A stretch of DNA of 64,000 nucleotides, taken from contig JAPNUX010000008.1 of the NCBI GenBank assembly GCA_026626905.1, positions 124,001-188,000 on the forward strand, read 5' to 3'. Positions within the stretch are counted from its first letter, which is position 1, and each line of letters starts with the position of its first letter. The position numbers and the translations under genes were made by a program. The notes below the pieces were generated by a model. It was not told where the DNA came from. It made no database searches and was given only the letters and a program-made list of their open reading frames with translations. Of the stretch, positions 27,806 to 36,059 are shown one piece after another. This DNA is from Desulfurococcus sp. (GTDB lineage Archaea; Thermoproteota; Thermoprotei_A; Sulfolobales; Desulfurococcaceae).

Positions 27806-28687
27806 ATGGGTATAATAGTGGACTCTAAAACTAGAGTTCTAGTTCAAGGGATAACAGGGAGAGAGGGTAGCTTTCACACCAAGCTTATGCTTGAATACGG
27901 TACTAGGATAGTCGCGGGTACAACTCCAGGTAAAAGAGGCGCATACGTTCACGGAATCCCAGTCTACAACTCTATATGGGAGGCTGTTGCAGAGCAGGGC
28001 CCCGTGGATGCAAGCATTGTCTTCGTGCCCGCAAGATTCGCGAGTGAAGCCGTCTACGAGGCAGTCGACAACGGCATTAGAGTAATCGTCGTGATAACAG
28101 AAGGCATCCCCCTCCACGACGAGCTGAAATTCATCAACTATGCTAGAAGCCGTGGTGTCATGGTGATCGGACCTAACACTCCCGGGGTTATAACAGCAGG
28201 TGAAGCCAAGCTTGGAATAATGCCATCCCACGTCTTCAAACCGGGTAGAATTGGAGTTGTCTCGAGAAGCGGTACTCTAACCTACGAGATAGCAAGGGAG
28301 ATATCTAAGCACGGCCATGGAGTGTCAACTGTAGTAGGGCTTGGAGGAGACCCGATTACAGGACTAGACTTCACCGAGGTGGCTGAAATGTTCATCAGGG
28401 ATAACGGTACAGATGCCATAGTACTGATCGGAGAGATAGGTGGAGATGCAGAGGAGAGATTCGCAGGATTCTACAGCAAGCTCAGCTCGAGGAAGCCTGT
28501 TGTAGCCTACATAGCTGGGAGGACTGCTCCACCAGGCAAGAGAATGGGGCATGCAGGTGCAATAATATCCATGGGTGTAGGCGACTATGCATCTAAGCGT
28601 AGAAGCCTCGAGGATGCCGGGATACCAGTAGCCGATACTCCATCTCAAATACCTGTTCTACTAGACAGGGTTCTCAGAAGCTGGTAG
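27806..28687 (+). CDS. sucD: Succinyl-CoA ligase alpha subunit
   Basis: CoA-binding and phospho-His subunit. VLVQGITGREGSFHTK (CoA site), GPNTPGVITAGEAKLGIMP, SRSGTLTYEIA, and the phosphohistidine loop GKRMGHAGAII with the catalytic His. 293 aa, normal length. Coupled to sucC (4-bp gap). Confidence 0.96.
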   Translation: MGIIVDSKTRVLVQGITGREGSFHTKLMLEYGTRIVAGTTPGKRGAYVHGIPVYNSIWEAVAEQGPVDASIVFVPARFASEAVYEAVDNGIRVIVVITEGIPLHDELKFINYARSRGVMVIGPNTPGVITAGEAKLGIMPSHVFKPGRIGVVSRSGTLTYEIAREISKHGHGVSTVVGLGGDPITGLDFTEVAEMFIRDNGTDAIVLIGEIGGDAEERFAGFYSKLSSRKPVVAYIAGRTAPPGKRMGHAGAIISMGVGDYASKRRSLEDAGIPVADTPSQIPVLLDRVLRSW

Positions 28688-28713
28688 ACTACGAGTGCGG
28701 TGAAAATTCAATA

Positions 28714-28729
28714 TAAAAAGTTTATTTAT
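28714..28729 (+). promoter_or_regulatory. TATA element before the coiled-coil gene
   Basis: TAAAAAGTTTATTTAT is a strong BRE/TATA-like element. Its spacing puts the transcript start near 28751, which would make a TTG 28751 or GTG 28754 start leaderless. Confidence 0.5.
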
Positions 28730-28753
28730 CATTGTTTACAGTATCTAAGCTTG

Positions 28754-29179
28754 GTGGAAGAATTGAGTCTAGCTATAAGGGATGTTTCATCGTTCAGAGA
28801 TGTCATAAAGATCATAGATGACACTATATCATTCCTCAAGCAGCAGCTAGCCGAGAACCTCAAGAAACTGGAGGATGCCCGCGTTAAAGCCGAGCAGGCT
28901 AGGAAGCTGAGAGAGATGCTGAAGGGTCTCATAGGAGAAGAAGTAGCTTCATCAGGTAGGGAAGTAGACTTAAAGGACGCTAAGATACTGGTGAACCCAG
29001 ATCCTATAACAGAGCTCAGAGTCATCGAGGAAGCCATAGAGAAGATAAACTCCACGATACTAACACTCCAGAACCTGAGAAAGAATCTCGAGCCATGGGC
29101 GAGCATTGAGGCGCCAGGCAGGATAACAGTTGTCATTAAAGAAGGAGTACCCTCCACAATAATCCTAAGGCTCTCCTAG
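28754..29179 (+). CDS. Coiled-coil protein, unknown function
   Basis: About 141 residues from GTG 28754: helix-rich and charged, with a heptad-like run (IIDDTISFLKQQLAENLKKLEDARVKAEQARKLREML), a short non-helical part with VNPDPITELRVIEEAI, and a C-terminal strand (RITVVIKEGVPSTIILRLS). It may be a structural or chaperone-type small protein. The upstream open frame to GTG 28700 reads through a TATA element, so I reject that start. Function unknown. Confidence 0.55.
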   Translation: MEELSLAIRDVSSFRDVIKIIDDTISFLKQQLAENLKKLEDARVKAEQARKLREMLKGLIGEEVASSGREVDLKDAKILVNPDPITELRVIEEAIEKINSTILTLQNLRKNLEPWASIEAPGRITVVIKEGVPSTIILRLS

Positions 29180-29191
29180 ACGAAATAACAC

Positions 29192-29206
29192 TCTCAAGTT
29201 TTTTAC
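29192..29206 (+). terminator. T-tract terminator after the coiled-coil gene
   Basis: CAAGTTTTTTACC, just after the stop at 29179 and before the next promoter. Confidence 0.35.
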
Positions 29207-29256
29207 CTGGATGCTACTCATCCCTAAACTAGTTTACTTAGGTGTAGGTGAAGTAT

Positions 29257-29790
29257 ATGACTGCATATGATAAGCTGGGGCCAGGCTCCAAGGCCCCCGA
29301 GGAAGTCAATGTTATAGTAGAGATACCTGTCAACAGCGGCGTGAAATACGAGCTAGATAAGGAGACAGGGATACTAGTCGTGGATCGAGTACTCTATACA
29401 TCCATGGTCTACCCCTTCAACTACGGTTTTATACCAGGAACCCTTGAGGAGGATGGAGACCCAGTCGATGTTCTAGTAGTCTCAAGCGACCCTCTGCTAC
29501 CAGGCTCCCTGATAAAAGTTAAACCTGTAGGCGTCCTGGAAACCGAGGATGAGAAAGGCAGGGATGCTAAGATAATAGCTGTCCCAGCTGAAAAAATAGA
29601 TCCAAGATACAGCAGCATCAAGGATGTATGGGACCTCCCGGAAGCAGTGAGAGAGAGAATTAGGCACTTCTTCGAGCACTACAAGGAGCTAGAGCCAGGG
29701 AAATGGGTTAAAGTTATAGGCTGGAAGGGTAGAAGCGAGGCATTAGATAGGATTAGAAAAGCTATTGAGAGAGCAAGAAGCAGGGCTTAA
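29257..29790 (+). CDS. ppa: Inorganic pyrophosphatase (class I)
   Basis: Hydrolyses PPi to drive biosynthesis. Typical family I motifs: [26 protein letters not shown], and the acidic triplet in [12 protein letters not shown] plus the later KGRDAKII and Lys/Tyr residues. ATG 29257 ([14 protein letters not shown]) follows GGTGA at 29247-29251; an in-frame GTG at 29248 would add three residues. About 177 aa. Confidence 0.95.
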   Translation: MTAYDKLGPGSKAPEEVNVIVEIPVNSGVKYELDKETGILVVDRVLYTSMVYPFNYGFIPGTLEEDGDPVDVLVVSSDPLLPGSLIKVKPVGVLETEDEKGRDAKIIAVPAEKIDPRYSSIKDVWDLPEAVRERIRHFFEHYKELEPGKWVKVIGWKGRSEALDRIRKAIERARSRA

Positions 29791-29870
29791 CGACACTGCG
29801 GACACTCTACAAGCCTCGCTCCATTCACCTATATTTAAAAGCCCTCACTAGAATTCCATTCACTAGTTAA

Positions 29871-29945
29871 GCCGCCGTAGTATAGCCCGGTCAAGTATGC
29901 GGGCCTTTCGAGCCCGTGACCCGGGTTCAAATCCCGGCGGCGGCA
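29871..29945 (+). tRNA. tRNA-Glu (anticodon TTC)
   Basis: Acceptor GCCGCCG/CGGCGGC, discriminator A 29945. Anticodon arm CGGGC CTTTCGA GCCCG gives TTC. T arm CCGGG TTCAAAT CCCGG. A TATA-like ATATTTAAAA lies at 29831-29840. No intron. Confidence 0.93.
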
Positions 29946-29996
29946 ACTCACAAGATAAATTTATAAGACACACCACAACCTAACCCACTACTAGAT

Positions 29997-30072
29997 GCGG
30001 CGGTCGTCTAGCCTGGACTAGGACGCCGGCCTGCCACGCCGGAAATCCCGGGTTCAAATCCTGGCCGCCGCA
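29997..30072 (+). tRNA. tRNA-Gly (anticodon GCC)
   Basis: Acceptor GCGGCGG/CCGCCGC with discriminator A 30072. Anticodon arm CCGGC CTGCCAC GCCGG gives GCC. T arm CCGGG TTCAAAT CCTGG. TATA-like AAATTTATA at 29957-29965. No intron. Confidence 0.93.
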
Positions 30073-30203
30073 CTCCTCCTAGAATCCTAAGGGAAGAGTA
30101 GTAATGAACATGATTCCAAGAAAGGAGGTCAATAATACGGCTTAGTTAATTATTTCTGAACGATATTACAGGGTTCAATAGAGTTTGCTGGAGGATGCAA
30201 CTC

Positions 30204-30932
30204 GTGAAAACTATTTTATCGTTTAATCTGAGCTCCCTTAGTGAGTGCATCTTCCTCCGGAGATTGAACCGTTTCACTGTTCTCGTAGAGTCTAATGGGA
30301 CCATGCTTGAAGCCCACCTCAACAATACAGGGAGGCTTCTCAACGTGCTGAAGCCGGGTGTGAAGGGTTTCCTCGTGGAGACTAAGAGTGGCAGGCTAGG
30401 CTACAGGCTTCTAGGTGTCTACGTGGATGGCGGAGTTGCTGTGCTAGATACCTTGACGCAGGAGAAAGCTTTCGCTAGAGCAGTGGAGGAAGGCTTGATC
30501 CCCTGGCTGAAGGATTGTAGTGTGGCTGGAAGGAATAAGAGGATCAGTGATATCATCGTAGACTACCAGCTTGAATGTGGAGGTAGAGAAGTGTACGTGG
30601 AGCTTAAGAGCGCTATCCTAGATCTCAACGGGTATGCCGGCTACCCTGACGCCCCCTCTGAGAGAGGGAGGAGGCATATCAGAGTGCTCGGTGATCTAGC
30701 TTCAAAAGGCTTTAAAACCATGGTTGTCTTCGTTGCAAGTATACCTGGAGCAAAAGGATTCAGGCTCTACTGCCGTGAGGATAAGCTGATCGGGAGGACT
30801 GCATGGGAGGCTCTCTCTAAGGGTTTACTCTTCAAGTCTATCTCAATATACTTCGATCCAATCAGCTTGAGCATTATGCTCGAGGATCCCGACCTGCATG
30901 TAGACTTGTGTAGTGAGTGTAGTGATATTTGA
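30204..30932 (+). CDS. sfsA: SfsA-family DNA/RNA nuclease
   Basis: Sugar fermentation stimulation family A protein, a predicted restriction-endonuclease-fold nuclease. RRLNRFTVLVESNGTMLEAHLNNTGRL (N-terminal OB-like), VYVELKSAILDLNGYAGYPDAPSERGRRH with the E-x-K nuclease pair and the YPDAPSERGRRH motif. GTG 30204 is nine bases after GGAGG (30190-30194); the ATG at 30195 touches the Shine-Dalgarno and is less likely. 242 aa. Confidence 0.9.
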   Translation: MKTILSFNLSSLSECIFLRRLNRFTVLVESNGTMLEAHLNNTGRLLNVLKPGVKGFLVETKSGRLGYRLLGVYVDGGVAVLDTLTQEKAFARAVEEGLIPWLKDCSVAGRNKRISDIIVDYQLECGGREVYVELKSAILDLNGYAGYPDAPSERGRRHIRVLGDLASKGFKTMVVFVASIPGAKGFRLYCREDKLIGRTAWEALSKGLLFKSISIYFDPISLSIMLEDPDLHVDLCSECSDI

Positions 30933-30980
30933 TGGTATAATCGTCTCTATACTATTCTTACATTATTGAACGGGAGAATA

Positions 30981-30991
30981 AGGTTTATATA
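30981..30991 (+). promoter_or_regulatory. TATA box for the Mbs/Mbh-type operon
   Basis: AGGTTTATATA, whose centre lies about 26 bases before ATG 31015, predicting a nearly leaderless start of the twelve-gene operon. Confidence 0.5.
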
Positions 30992-31014
30992 CTGGCCTCT
31001 AGGGTTTTAAATGA

Positions 31015-32592
31015 ATGTTAGGTTGGGTGAACCTAATGCTTTCAGGTTTACCTGTTGATTTACTGCCTGCTTTAACAGTCTACCTTCTAATAGGCGGGGC
31101 TTTCACGAGTATTTTACTCAGAGTTCTAGGCGTTAAGACGATTGTAACCTTGATCTACGGTAGCTTATTCCTAGTTTTCACTGCAGCTGCCTCAATAGTA
31201 GTGTACATTGAGGCAGGAAAGAGGATACTACTCTACACTCTTGGAGGTTTCACACCTCTAGTGGGTATATCCTACGAGGTAGACTTGTTTTCAGCTAGCA
31301 TAGGGCTGGTTGTAGCCCTTCTCTCACTCCTCATTTATCCTCTACTAAAGTACTTTACGCCTGGTTTAAACGAGTATGGTGTTGCACTCTACCTCGGATT
31401 GATCGCGGGACTGCTTGGTGTAACCTATACTGGCGATGTATTCAACTCCTTTGTAATGCTCGAGGTTCTCACGATATCCATGCTTGGGCTCCTCGCGCTG
31501 AAAGGTGATATTAAAGCTTACTTTGCTAGCCTTAGATACGGCCTTCTAGTTTTTGTGACAGGCCTAGTATACTTTCTCGGTGCTACACTTCTATACTTTG
31601 CTGTTGGAGCATTAAATATGGGTTACCTGGCTTTATGGAGTATTGACCCGAGATTCATTATTGGTAGAGCAGAATACTCGGTTCTCCCAGTTGAAACAGC
31701 AGTATTATTTCCTTTAATCCTCATGACATGGAGTCTTATAGCTGAAGAAGCCCTCGCACCACTCCACTTCTGGCTGCCTGACGCCTACAGCAGTGCTCCT
31801 CCAGCTGTTGCAGGGCTTCTAGCAGGGGTTGCTGAGGCTGTTGGATACTATCTCCTCTTGAGACTCTACTATACAGTTTACTCTACTATACCTAGTGAAG
31901 TAGCTCTTCTCTTAAGGCTGGCTGGTATAGCTTCAATCCTAGTCGGAGGCTTCGGCTTAATCTACTCTAAGAGGCTCTTGAAGATGATATCATACAGCGT
32001 GATACTTGACACTGGGTATATTGCTATAGCTTCATCTCTCAGTGAAGCTGGTGTAGGAGTAGTATTATCCTATGTGGTGGCTCATGCAGTAGTCAAGCCA
32101 CTCTTATTTATTTCGAGTGGCTGGGCCGCCTATACTCGGGGAGGGGACAGCCTAGACGAGTTGAAAGGGGTTTTCCGGGGCAGCAGGGTGATGCAGTTAG
32201 GCTTTACTACCGGAGCACTAGCAGTCATAGGGATCCCCCCTACAATCCTCTTCTCAGCTAAGCTAGAATTATACAGCGTGCTGTTGAATTACATCAGCGG
32301 GGATCCAACCTTAATTCTATCACTGATAGTAGCTCTACTAGGGAGTGGTTTAGCTCTAGCAGGCTTTATTAAAGCTGTCTCAGCCACCATTCTTGCCTAT
32401 GATAGTGAATCCACTAAGCCTGACGGGTTAATCAAGGCTTACACCCTGCTGTTCACTCTACTAGTGCTAGCCCTCGGCGTAGCCTACATGCCTCTCAGGG
32501 ATGGGTTCATCGAGCCTGCTTCAAGTGCTCTCATACATGGTAGATTAAACTATGTTCTAGAAGCCTTCAAGGCTATAATTGGAGGTGGGTGA
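31015..32592 (+). CDS. NuoN/MrpD-like antiporter subunit of membrane-bound sulfane reductase/hydrogenase complex
   Basis: Large proton/sodium antiporter-like membrane subunit (525 aa, about 14 helices). Conserved lysines and the family motif region (WLPDAYSSAPPAVAGLLAGVAEAVG, KMISYSVILDTGYIAIA, HAVVKPLLFISSG) are visible. It starts the operon and is the only such subunit in the cluster, as in Mbh. Start ATG 31015 fits a leaderless transcript; ATG 31036 has a weak ribosome binding site. Confidence 0.88.
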   Translation: MLGWVNLMLSGLPVDLLPALTVYLLIGGAFTSILLRVLGVKTIVTLIYGSLFLVFTAAASIVVYIEAGKRILLYTLGGFTPLVGISYEVDLFSASIGLVVALLSLLIYPLLKYFTPGLNEYGVALYLGLIAGLLGVTYTGDVFNSFVMLEVLTISMLGLLALKGDIKAYFASLRYGLLVFVTGLVYFLGATLLYFAVGALNMGYLALWSIDPRFIIGRAEYSVLPVETAVLFPLILMTWSLIAEEALAPLHFWLPDAYSSAPPAVAGLLAGVAEAVGYYLLLRLYYTVYSTIPSEVALLLRLAGIASILVGGFGLIYSKRLLKMISYSVILDTGYIAIASSLSEAGVGVVLSYVVAHAVVKPLLFISSGWAAYTRGGDSLDELKGVFRGSRVMQLGFTTGALAVIGIPPTILFSAKLELYSVLLNYISGDPTLILSLIVALLGSGLALAGFIKAVSATILAYDSESTKPDGLIKAYTLLFTLLVLALGVAYMPLRDGFIEPASSALIHGRLNYVLEAFKAIIGGG

Positions 32593-32593
32593 A

Positions 32594-33607
32594 ATGCTGG
32601 AGAAACTTGCCAAGTGGTCTTACGCTAGAAGCCTCTGGATGATACACTACTGCTCGGCTTGCGGTGCAGTGGAGTTTCCGCCACTAGTAATGACTCCCCT
32701 CGACTGGGAGAGATACGGCTACATGCCTACACCTTCACCCCGTCAAAGCGATATCTACGTAGGCATGGGCTACCTAACGAAGAAGACTGTAAAGCTTTTC
32801 CTAAACATGTACAGGCAGGTCCCTGAGCCTAGATTCGTACTAGCTGGATGCAACTGCACGTCTACCGGTGGATTATACTGGGATAGCTACGCTACATACA
32901 AGAGGCTGGATGACTTCGTTGAGGTGGAGGGATGGGTTCCCGGCTGCATGCCAGCACCAGACGACTACCTAGCTATGATAGAATACATGAGAAGGAGCCT
33001 CAGCGAGAGGAGCCTCGAGAATTATATTTCGAGGATCAAGCCTGATGCATTCAAGAAGATTGCTGAGTGGGAGGAACTTGAGAAAAAGTGGAGAAGCGAG
33101 TACGAGGAGAAGATGAAGGCGGAGGCTTCTAAGCCGTTGAACTATGATTTCAAGGAGACATACCCCCAGTGCTACGAAGAGGATATGGAGCTGAAGATAT
33201 GTAGGACATCAGTAGATCCATCCAGGATTAGAGGAGTTTTAGAAGAGCTTAAGAGTAAAGGCTACACGCTCTTCGTGAACATTAACACTGTAGACTACCC
33301 TGAGAAAGGAGTCATCGAAGTATACTATATCCTTGAGAATCCATCAAATGCATCCCAGGTATGGGTTAAAACATATGTTAGGAGAGCAGCACCCGAGATA
33401 GATACAGTTAGCGACATTTACCCGCTAGCCCTCTACATTGAGAGAGAAGTCTACGAGTTCATGGGGATAGTCTTCAAGGGTAATAACTCCCTTAGAAAAT
33501 GGATTCTAGAAGGCAACTGGGAAGGTCCTCCGCCTCTACGGAGGGACGTGAATACCGCTGACTTCGTTGTGAAAACCATGTATGGAGGGTACAAGTATGG
33601 CAGGTAG
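32594..33607 (+). CDS. Fused NuoB-NuoC type subunit (MbhJ plus MbhK)
   Basis: 337 aa. First half (to about residue 135) is the NuoB-like small subunit, with Cys residues in YCSACGAVEFPP, GCNCTSTGG and VPGCMPAPDDYL for a proximal [4Fe-4S] cluster. Second half is the NuoC/30-kDa domain (PEIDTVSDIYPLALYIEREVYEFMGIVFKGNNSLRKW and DWEGPPPLRRDV-like end). In Mbh and Mbs these are separate J and K genes, so this is a fusion. ATG 32594 follows GGAGGTG 32581-32587. Overlaps the next gene by 11 bp. Confidence 0.85.
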   Translation: MLEKLAKWSYARSLWMIHYCSACGAVEFPPLVMTPLDWERYGYMPTPSPRQSDIYVGMGYLTKKTVKLFLNMYRQVPEPRFVLAGCNCTSTGGLYWDSYATYKRLDDFVEVEGWVPGCMPAPDDYLAMIEYMRRSLSERSLENYISRIKPDAFKKIAEWEELEKKWRSEYEEKMKAEASKPLNYDFKETYPQCYEEDMELKICRTSVDPSRIRGVLEELKSKGYTLFVNINTVDYPEKGVIEVYYILENPSNASQVWVKTYVRRAAPEIDTVSDIYPLALYIEREVYEFMGIVFKGNNSLRKWILEGNWEGPPPLRRDVNTADFVVKTMYGGYKYGR

Positions 33608-34700
33608 CAGGCTTGTGGAAGTATACTTCGGCCCCCAGCATCCAGGTGCGCCAGGCAACGTAGGGTTTAAGCTTCTACTAGACGGTGAAAGAGTCGTTAA
33701 AGCCGAGCTACTACCAGGGTTCCTTCACCGTGGATTCGAGAAGATGATGGAGAATAGGACATGGGAGATGAATATCGTGTTAAGCTACAGGTTCTGCGTG
33801 GAGGACCCCGACCCTCTTGAAATAGCTTTCGCTATGGCTGTTGAAAAAATACATAAGATTGAAGTGCCTGAGAACGCTAAGTACGTTAGGATGATTCAAG
33901 CCGAGTTCTCTAGGATAGCCTCCCACTTGTTCTGGACTCACTTTATAGGTGGAAGCACAGGGTTGAGGACTCCTGCCTTCTGGGCTATAGCTGCACGTGA
34001 GGAGATACTGAAGTGGTTCTACAGGCTAGCCGGCCATAGAATATACCATAATATAAGCGTGCCGGGAGGCATCAGGTATCCTCTCCCGGAGTCCTTTATT
34101 GAAGATACATTGAGAGTCGCAGACTTCGTTGAGGAGAGGGTTAGAGAGGTTGAATCCGCCCTGCTAAGAAACAGCGTGTTCAAGGCTAGAACAAAGGGTT
34201 TAGGAAAGCTGAGCTCTAAGGAGGCATTAGAGCTAGGTGTAACAGGGCCTGTGTTAAGGGCTACCGGGCTCCCCTACGACTTAAGGAGGAATCCATCCTA
34301 CTTGAACTACAGTAAAGTAAGCTTCGATATACCAGTAGGCTCAACAGGGGATGCATTCGATAGAAGCATGGTTAGATTCCGGGAGATATATGAGAGCCTG
34401 AAGATCATTCGTGAGAGTGTTAAGAGAATACAGCCTGAGGGTAGCTTAAGAGTGAAGCTTCCATTAACAGCGCCTCCAGGTGAAGGTGTAGCGAGAGTTG
34501 AGACAGCTAGAGGAGAATACTTAATTCACATTGTGAGCACTGGAGGTAGAAGACCCTATAGGGTTAGATTGAAGAGCATGTCAATGCCCCTGCTCACTAC
34601 TGTTGTAGACTACATTGTAAGCCGTGATGAAGTCACAATAGCCGACTTCCCTGTACTACTAGCCTCCCTTGACCCGTGTTCACCTGACTTGGATAGGTGA
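33597..34700 (+). CDS. NuoD-like large subunit (MbhL/MbsL type), NiFe ligand Cys partly lost
   Basis: Large catalytic-like subunit, 367 aa. It opens GPQHPGAPGNVGFKLLLDG, LLPGFLHRGFEKMMENRTW and closes DPCSPDLDR. In NiFe hydrogenases two CxxC motifs bind Ni-Fe. Here C67 is followed by VED (CxxD), and C361 by SPD (CxxD); no second Cys in either. That pattern suggests a sulfane-reductase (Mbs/Mbx)-type or otherwise Ni-free site, not a hydrogenase. ATG 33597 has a GGAGGG site; an earlier ATG is in frame. Confidence 0.88.
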   Translation: MAGSRLVEVYFGPQHPGAPGNVGFKLLLDGERVVKAELLPGFLHRGFEKMMENRTWEMNIVLSYRFCVEDPDPLEIAFAMAVEKIHKIEVPENAKYVRMIQAEFSRIASHLFWTHFIGGSTGLRTPAFWAIAAREEILKWFYRLAGHRIYHNISVPGGIRYPLPESFIEDTLRVADFVEERVREVESALLRNSVFKARTKGLGKLSSKEALELGVTGPVLRATGLPYDLRRNPSYLNYSKVSFDIPVGSTGDAFDRSMVRFREIYESLKIIRESVKRIQPEGSLRVKLPLTAPPGEGVARVETARGEYLIHIVSTGGRRPYRVRLKSMSMPLLTTVVDYIVSRDEVTIADFPVLLASLDPCSPDLDR

Positions 34701-35179
34701 GAGCAGTGACGGCTTCATCTATTATTGAATCAGTTAAATACCTCTTGAGAAAGCCCTACACGAGGCAGGTGCCAAGAATTGATAAGCCTTATAGAAGCCC
34801 TGTGACACGGGGAGCTCACGTCCTCGATATGGCTAAGTGTACTGGGTGCTCTATGTGCCAGCAGGTGTGCCCGGCTGCATCAATAGACATGGTTGTAGTT
34901 GAAGGAGACTACCCTCAGAACCCGCGGAAGCGGTTCCCTAGAATAGATCTTAACAAGTGCACTTACTGCGGCTTATGCGTCGAGTACTGCCCCTTTGACG
35001 CCCTTTCAATGACTTCCGCGGCAGGATTCGAGCTCTTCACTCCTGATAAATCAAGGCTCTTAAAGCAGCCGCAGGAGCTTAAGCCGATTGGGAGTATATC
35101 AGTTGAGAGGAAGATCTTCATTGACTCCTACAGCAGGGTTTACAGGAGTGAGAAAGGGGGTGTGGTTCAACATGGTTGA
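34697..35179 (+). CDS. 2[4Fe-4S] ferredoxin-like electron-transfer subunit (MbhN type)
   Basis: NuoI-like subunit bearing two cluster motifs CTGCSMCQQVCP and CTYCGLCVEYCP, the electron wire between ferredoxin and the NuoB-like cluster. 160 aa. GTG start overlaps the large-subunit stop by 4 bp. Extends past the second motif by about 55 residues without further Cys. Confidence 0.9.
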   Translation: MRAVTASSIIESVKYLLRKPYTRQVPRIDKPYRSPVTRGAHVLDMAKCTGCSMCQQVCPAASIDMVVVEGDYPQNPRKRFPRIDLNKCTYCGLCVEYCPFDALSMTSAAGFELFTPDKSRLLKQPQELKPIGSISVERKIFIDSYSRVYRSEKGGVVQHG

Positions 35180-35450
35180 CTACGGGTTGCTCGAGTTCTT
35201 CCTCCCTATTCTAACCGGGTTGTTTGCAGTCGCCATGGTTATTTATGTTGCTCGAGCCCTAACCTCTAAAACCCTACCTGACGCTGTTCTAGCTGTTGAC
35301 GCTTTATCCGTGGATCTAATTGTGCTGCTGGTTATCATAGCACTCTACTATAAGTCATCAATGCTCCTGATAGGTGTCATACCGCTGGCTGCATGGGTTA
35401 TGCTCCTCGATATCCTGGTTGCAAGATACCTTGAGAGGAGGGAGGGCTAG
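35172..35450 (+). CDS. MrpF/MbhB-like membrane subunit
   Basis: 92 aa, three membrane helices (FLPILTGLFAVAMVIYVARAL, DLIVLLVIIALYY, LLIGVIPLAAWVMLLDIL), matching MrpF. The start is ATG 35172, within the last codons of the ferredoxin gene; the frame open from 35088 is antisense-free but has no plausible start. Part of the Mrp-like ion-transport module. Confidence 0.8.
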   Translation: MVDYGLLEFFLPILTGLFAVAMVIYVARALTSKTLPDAVLAVDALSVDLIVLLVIIALYYKSSMLLIGVIPLAAWVMLLDILVARYLERREG

Positions 35451-35451
35451 C

Positions 35452-35811
35452 TTGATCTACACAGTTATCTTCTATATTGGATTAACGGTAACCCTGATAG
35501 GAGGGATTCTAGATATAATAGCTGCTATAGGCTTCTTTAGATTCAAGGACTTCTACATGAGGCTCCATGCAGCGACAATCGGTAGCATGGGTGGAGGCTT
35601 CTATCCTCTCATAGGTATAGCCATAATGGTGCTTGCCTTAGACGTAGATGTCTACTTTAAAGCCTATACTTCAGGGGTATGCGTGATCGCTGCTGCACTC
35701 ATAGCGTTAGGCGTGGCTCCAGGCTCTCACATTCTTGCTAGAGCCACTCATCGCAGCAGGGAGGTTGAACCTATGGTTCTAGTGGATAGATTGAGAGAGG
35801 ATAAGGGGTGA
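35452..35811 (+). CDS. MrpG/MbhC-like membrane subunit
   Basis: About 119 aa with three helices and the family-typical GFFRFKDFYMRLHAATIGSMGGG. TTG start at 35452, one base after the stop of the upstream gene. Extra frame to 35374 overlaps the upstream gene and is discarded. Part of the Mrp set (F, G, B, C, E). Confidence 0.82.
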   Translation: MIYTVIFYIGLTVTLIGGILDIIAAIGFFRFKDFYMRLHAATIGSMGGGFYPLIGIAIMVLALDVDVYFKAYTSGVCVIAAALIALGVAPGSHILARATHRSREVEPMVLVDRLREDKG

Positions 35812-36059
35812 GTGAATTGATGCTTCTTCTAGCTGCTGTAAGCGTTACTCTTGCTCTCCTAGCAACTATAGCTGTATACAGGGAGAGGGATGTAGCTAAA
35901 GCGATAGTATACTCGGGTATAGAGTCTGTGTTCTATGCTATAGCCCTCTCATTCTTTCTTGCACCAGACCTCCTCATAGCGTACATAGCTATAGGCTTAG
36001 GTGTTAACAGCGTGATACTCATGTACGTATTAAGCAAGGGTGATAGGTTTGAAGAATAG
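35808..36059 (+). CDS. MbhD-like small membrane subunit (MrpB-type N-terminal domain)
   Basis: 83 aa with two to three membrane segments (LMLLLAAVSVTLALLATIAVY, IVYSGIESVFYAIALSFFLAPDLLIAYIAIGLGVNSVILMYVL), like the DUF4040/MbhD protein of the Mrp module. Its end overlaps the next gene by 20 bp. Confidence 0.75.
   Translation: MSELMLLLAAVSVTLALLATIAVYRERDVAKAIVYSGIESVFYAIALSFFLAPDLLIAYIAIGLGVNSVILMYVLSKGDRFEE

Noticed and set aside
28700-28753. Upstream GTG 28700 for the coiled-coil gene
   Set aside because: The bases between are a strong TATA element (AAAAGTTTATTTAT), so they are probably promoter.
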